From Alphaproteobacteria bacterium MarineAlpha3_Bin2 (GTDB lineage Bacteria; Pseudomonadota; Alphaproteobacteria; Rhodospirillales; Casp-alpha2), in assembly GCA_002938315.1 (NCBI GenBank), contig PTLL01000016.1, positions 1-34,503 of the forward strand: a stretch of DNA of 34,503 bases, given 5' to 3'. Numbering within the stretch: position 1 is the first letter of the stretch; the number at the start of each line of letters is the position of its first letter. Shown here piece after piece: positions 32,005 through 34,503 of this stretch. The translations under genes were made by a program, and so were the position numbers. The notes below the pieces were generated by a model. It saw nothing but the letters and a program-made list of their open reading frames with translations, did no database searches and was not told the DNA's origin.

Positions 32005-33006
32005 CTAGCCCCCGGCCAGTTCCGTTAAAACCGCGAGAAGTTTTTCCGGGATGTCGACACCGTCGGCTTCCGCCTTTTTACGGTTCTCCAGCCGCCTTGC
32101 TCCCGGTAGCCGGGTGCCCGGCTGTTCAAGGATCGCTACCATCAGCTCTTCGGCGCGATCAAGGAAACTTTCACCGCCGAAGCTTTCTGGCTTGAACACA
32201 ATGAACAAATGGCCGACGTGGGGCGGCGGCCCCTCAGCATCGTAAAATGAACTTGCCTCATAGGCAAAATTGGAGCCGGTCATGGCCGAACACAACATTT
32301 CAACCATCAATACCAGCGCCGCCCCCCGGGCGTCGCCCATGGGCAGAAACGAGCCCTTAAAGCCGGCCTTGGCGTCGGTGGTCGGATTACCTTCCACATC
32401 CAGGCACCAACCTTCCGGGATGGCTTCGTACCGGTCGGCGGCGAGCTTTACCTTGCCGCGCGCGATCTTGCTGAGGGAGACATCAATGACCAACGGCGGG
32501 CCATCCTTGTGCGGGCACGAAAAGGCGATCGGATTGGTGCCGTACAGGGGCCGGCTACCGCCCCAAGGGGCGATGGCCCCGAACGAATTGGTAAACGCGA
32601 TGGCGGCGAGGCCCTGTTCCGCCATGCGCTCTGTATGATGTCCCATCACCCCGGCGTTGTGGGAACGACCGACGGCGACGGCGGCGATCCCGGTCCGCCC
32701 GACAATCTCTTTGGCTTTGTCGAGGCCCATATCGATGGCGGGAAAGGCGAAGCCCGATTGGGCATCAATGCGGATCGCCGCATCACCGGTAACAGTGAGC
32801 GCGGGTTCGGCGAAACCGTTCACCTTGCCGGCAATGGCCTGGGCCGAGAATGCCGGCAGCCGGTCTACGCCATGGGACGACAGGCCGTCGCCATCGGCTT
32901 TGATGAGGGCATTGGCGACGGAGACGGCGTTTTCGTGCGACGTTTTCGACGCCTCCAACACCCCGACAGCCAGGTCATGAAGATCACTGAGGCTTAGGAC
33001 CGCCAT
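32005..33006 (-). CDS. comC: Ldh-family 2-hydroxyacid dehydrogenase, probable sulfolactate dehydrogenase (ComC type)
   Basis: A 333-residue NAD(P)-dependent oxidoreductase of the malate/L-lactate dehydrogenase (Ldh_2, YlbC/ComC) fold, not the classical Rossmann LDH. Recognisable blocks are SSHGVDRLPAF near residue 55, AVGRSHNAGVMGHH with the catalytic His, and FGAIAPWGGSRPLYGTNPIAFSCP. The adjacent upstream suyB suggests the substrate is sulfolactate, interconverting it with sulfopyruvate and thereby inverting stereochemistry with a partner dehydrogenase. It starts 39 nt after suyB and is probably co-transcribed. Other 2-hydroxyacids remain possible; the gene name rests on context. Confidence 0.75.
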   Translation of the reverse strand: MAVLSLSDLHDLAVGVLEASKTSHENAVSVANALIKADGDGLSSHGVDRLPAFSAQAIAGKVNGFAEPALTVTGDAAIRIDAQSGFAFPAIDMGLDKAKEIVGRTGIAAVAVGRSHNAGVMGHHTERMAEQGLAAIAFTNSFGAIAPWGGSRPLYGTNPIAFSCPHKDGPPLVIDVSLSKIARGKVKLAADRYEAIPEGWCLDVEGNPTTDAKAGFKGSFLPMGDARGAALVLMVEMLCSAMTGSNFAYEASSFYDAEGPPPHVGHLFIVFKPESFGGESFLDRAEELMVAILEQPGTRLPGARRLENRKKAEADGVDIPEKLLAVLTELAGG

Positions 33007-33045
33007 TTATTCCCTCCGGTCCAATCTTCGCGACCTGGTCCCGGT

Positions 33046-34257
33046 CTAGGCGCTGCGGTAAAGCTTCGTCAGCACGAATTCCCGATGCCCCAACGACTCG
33101 GCCGCGGTCAGGCGGCCATTGCAGGTGCGCATCGTCATATCGATCAACGCGTCACCGGCCTTATTGAGGGTCATCTCACGGCGCAGAATCCCGGAAACGT
33201 CCAGATCAACATGTTCGGCCATGGTGCGCACGGTGCGCGGGTTTGCGGACAGCTTGATCACCGGCTCAATAGGATTGCCGATGATGTTGCCTTGACCGGT
33301 CGGGAAAAGATGCACGACAAACCCGGCCGCCGCCTGCAAGGTCACGCATTCGGCAGCAGCGGATGAGGTGTCCATGAAATAAAGGCCGGGGCCTTTGCAT
33401 GGCGCCTCGGCGGGGCCGAGGACGTCGATATAGTTGGTTTTCTTGCCGATCTTTTCAAGATTGCCGAAGGCCTTCTCCTCGATGGTGGTCAAGCCGCCTT
33501 CAATATTGCCCTTAGTCGGCTGGGAATCGGACAAGTCGTCGGTCTTGTTAGGCTCGATGACTTCATCCATGTAGGCCTGCCAGGTTTTCATGAACTTCTT
33601 GCCGGCCGCCTTTGTCTTGCCACGCTTTTCGCAATTCAACTCGGCGCCGGTGATTTCCGACGTTTCACCGAAGCACGTCGTTGCGCCCCAAGCATCCACC
33701 TTGTCGATGAAATTGCCCACCGTCGGGTTCGACGCCAATCCCGACGTAGTGTCGGACTCGCCGCACTTGACTGAAACCCACAGGTCCTTGACCGCACATT
33801 TTTCGCGCTGAAGTTCGGATGCCCATTGCACGTATTCTTTTGCCTTGCGGCTGGCATCGGCAATGGTCTGATGGTCGCCGTTCTGTTCGATGGCGAAGCC
33901 TATCACCGGCTTGCCGGTTTTGGCGATCCCCTTGACCACGCGTCCCGTCCACTGTGGTTCGATGCCGATAACGATGACGGCGGCGACATTGGGGTTGGCG
34001 CCGGTCCCGATGAGGGTGCGGAAATGAAGCTCCAGGTCTTCACCGAACTGTAGGCGGCCATAGGGATGGGGGATCGCCATGGTGCCCTTGATATTATTGG
34101 CAACCGCCTCGCAGGCGGAATTGGACAGGTCATCCAGGGGCAGAATGATGACGTGATTCCGCACCCCGACACGACCGTTCTTACGTCGCCAGCCCAAGAA
34201 CGTAGGCTTCTTGCCGCCCCGGCCTCGGGAACGGGACTTCTTCGCTTTGACTGCCAT
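33046..34257 (-). CDS. suyB: Sulfolactate sulfo-lyase large subunit (SuyB; UxaA/altronate dehydratase family)
   Basis: A 403-residue UxaA-family protein. After a basic leader ([17 protein letters not shown], residues 1-17) come [34 protein letters not shown], and [20 protein letters not shown], characteristic of SuyB rather than altronate dehydratase GarD/UxaA. SuyAB splits (R)-sulfolactate into pyruvate and sulfite. A gene for the small subunit should lie just upstream, and a gene 8 nt upstream enters from the window edge. The Lys/Arg-rich N-terminal extension is unusual. The substrate is inferred from family and the neighbouring dehydrogenase. Confidence 0.8.
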   Translation of the reverse strand: MAVKAKKSRSRGRGGKKPTFLGWRRKNGRVGVRNHVIILPLDDLSNSACEAVANNIKGTMAIPHPYGRLQFGEDLELHFRTLIGTGANPNVAAVIVIGIEPQWTGRVVKGIAKTGKPVIGFAIEQNGDHQTIADASRKAKEYVQWASELQREKCAVKDLWVSVKCGESDTTSGLASNPTVGNFIDKVDAWGATTCFGETSEITGAELNCEKRGKTKAAGKKFMKTWQAYMDEVIEPNKTDDLSDSQPTKGNIEGGLTTIEEKAFGNLEKIGKKTNYIDVLGPAEAPCKGPGLYFMDTSSAAAECVTLQAAAGFVVHLFPTGQGNIIGNPIEPVIKLSANPRTVRTMAEHVDLDVSGILRREMTLNKAGDALIDMTMRTCNGRLTAAESLGHREFVLTKLYRSA

Positions 34258-34265
34258 GTTTGACC

Positions 34266-34503
34266 CTACCTTTTACGTCTGGATGCCTTGGTCCGCCGAT
34301 TGGGCTTGCCGCCGGGACGCTTGGCCGGTTTGGCGGCGCGCCGGGGGGGCTTGTTCCGCTTATTGGCTTTAGCCGAAGTCTTTTTCTTAGCAGGGGCCTT
34401 CTTCTTAGCCGCAGCTTTTTTCTTAGCTGGCGCCTTCTTCTTGGCGGCTACCTTTTTCTTAGCAGGGGCCTTCTTCTTAGCCGCAGCTTTTTTCTTAGCT
34501 GGC
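34266..34503 (-). CDS. Partial CDS ending in histone-H1-like Lys/Ala tail (possible suyA)
   Basis: From the right edge to a TAG at 34266-34268 an open frame encodes about 78 residues. It has repeated [11 protein letters not shown] units, then a tail rich in Lys, Arg, Pro and Gly (ending TKASRRKR). It resembles histone H1-like or AlgP-like tails. It ends 8 nt before the suyB ATG, with the suyB ribosome site overlapping its stop region, so it should be co-transcribed. By position it could be the C-terminus of the SuyA small subunit, or a separate nucleoid-type protein. The domain upstream of the tail is outside the window, so the identity is unresolved. Confidence 0.6.
   Translation of the reverse strand, partial: PAKKKAAAKKKAPAKKKVAAKKKAPAKKKAAAKKKAPAKKKTSAKANKRNKPPRRAAKPAKRPGGKPNRRTKASRRKR
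34380..34503. repeat. 72-bp tandem repeat encoding the Lys/Ala tail
   Basis: The 52 bases at 34380-34431 recur exactly at 34452-34503, a period of 72 bp (24 codons), and the second copy runs off the window. The interval between them (34432-34451) is a diverged version of the same 36-bp half-unit. Exact conservation at synonymous positions indicates recent duplication, slippage or gene conversion rather than selection on the protein alone. Confidence 0.85.

Noticed and set aside
34380-34503. Repeat array as CRISPR
   Set aside because: Period, lack of distinct spacers and continuous Lys/Ala coding frame show a coding tandem repeat.

Overview
The window looks like a chromosomal segment of an alphaproteobacterium, most likely a Rhodospirillales-type or related marine lineage. 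The reasons are an alphaproteobacterial-style RpoH, an almost complete hopanoid gene set in the hpnC-B-D-E-shc-G order, HpnL/M/N genes, and moderately high GC with GC-rich third codon positions. No organism name can be proved from the sequence alone.

Layout. (1) 1-1907: the end of a DUF2491-DUF350-DUF1190 run (YjfK-YjfL-YjfM-like) and a convergent rhomboid protease. (2) 1908-2943: a degraded patch holding the C-terminal remnant of a large serine recombinase and an inverted repeat. (3) 2944-4623: rpoH followed by an S-adenosylmethionine hydrolase. (4) 5064-7537: mlaA, diverging from two tandem HpnM-type periplasmic lipid-binding genes. (5) 7539-11893: the minus-strand unit hpnN - CDP-alcohol phosphatidyltransferase - hpnL. 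(6) 11972-12376: an OxyR C-terminal relic. (7) 12687-19227: a phosphonate locus. It has a PEP mutase fused to a nucleotidyltransferase, phosphonopyruvate decarboxylase and a CDP-alcohol phosphatidyltransferase, joined by 4-nt start/stop overlaps. Around them lie a second CDP-alcohol phosphatidyltransferase lacking the last motif aspartate, a PhyH-type Fe(II)/2-oxoglutarate oxygenase, a DMT transporter and a stand-alone nucleotidyltransferase. (8) 19299-30138: the main hopanoid cluster: hpnA; ispH-hpnH; and a minus-strand operon mlaC-hpnC-hpnB-hpnD-hpnE-shc-hpnG. (9) 30139-30685: an AT-rich gap with a broken pentapeptide-repeat gene that the open-frame view misses. (10) 30686-34503: a hydroxyacid-oxoacid transhydrogenase-like Fe-alcohol dehydrogenase, and a sulfolactate module (ComC-type dehydrogenase, SuyB). 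The last gene is cut by the window edge and ends in a histone-H1-like Lys/Ala tail encoded by a 72-bp tandem repeat.

How it fits together. HpnC/D/E make squalene from farnesyl diphosphate, IspH supplies isoprenoid precursors, Shc cyclises squalene, HpnH/HpnG extend hopene to ribosylhopane, and HpnN, HpnM, MlaA and MlaC are envelope lipid-trafficking proteins. Lying between hopanoid genes is what reads as a phosphonate-headgroup pathway: PEP to phosphonopyruvate to phosphonoacetaldehyde, a nucleotidyl-activated phosphonate, then transfer by CDP-alcohol phosphatidyltransferases, probably to a lipid. This phosphonolipid reading is the most interesting hypothesis in the window. The individual enzyme families are recognisable. 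The end product, the missing amination or reduction step and the link to hopanoids are inference.
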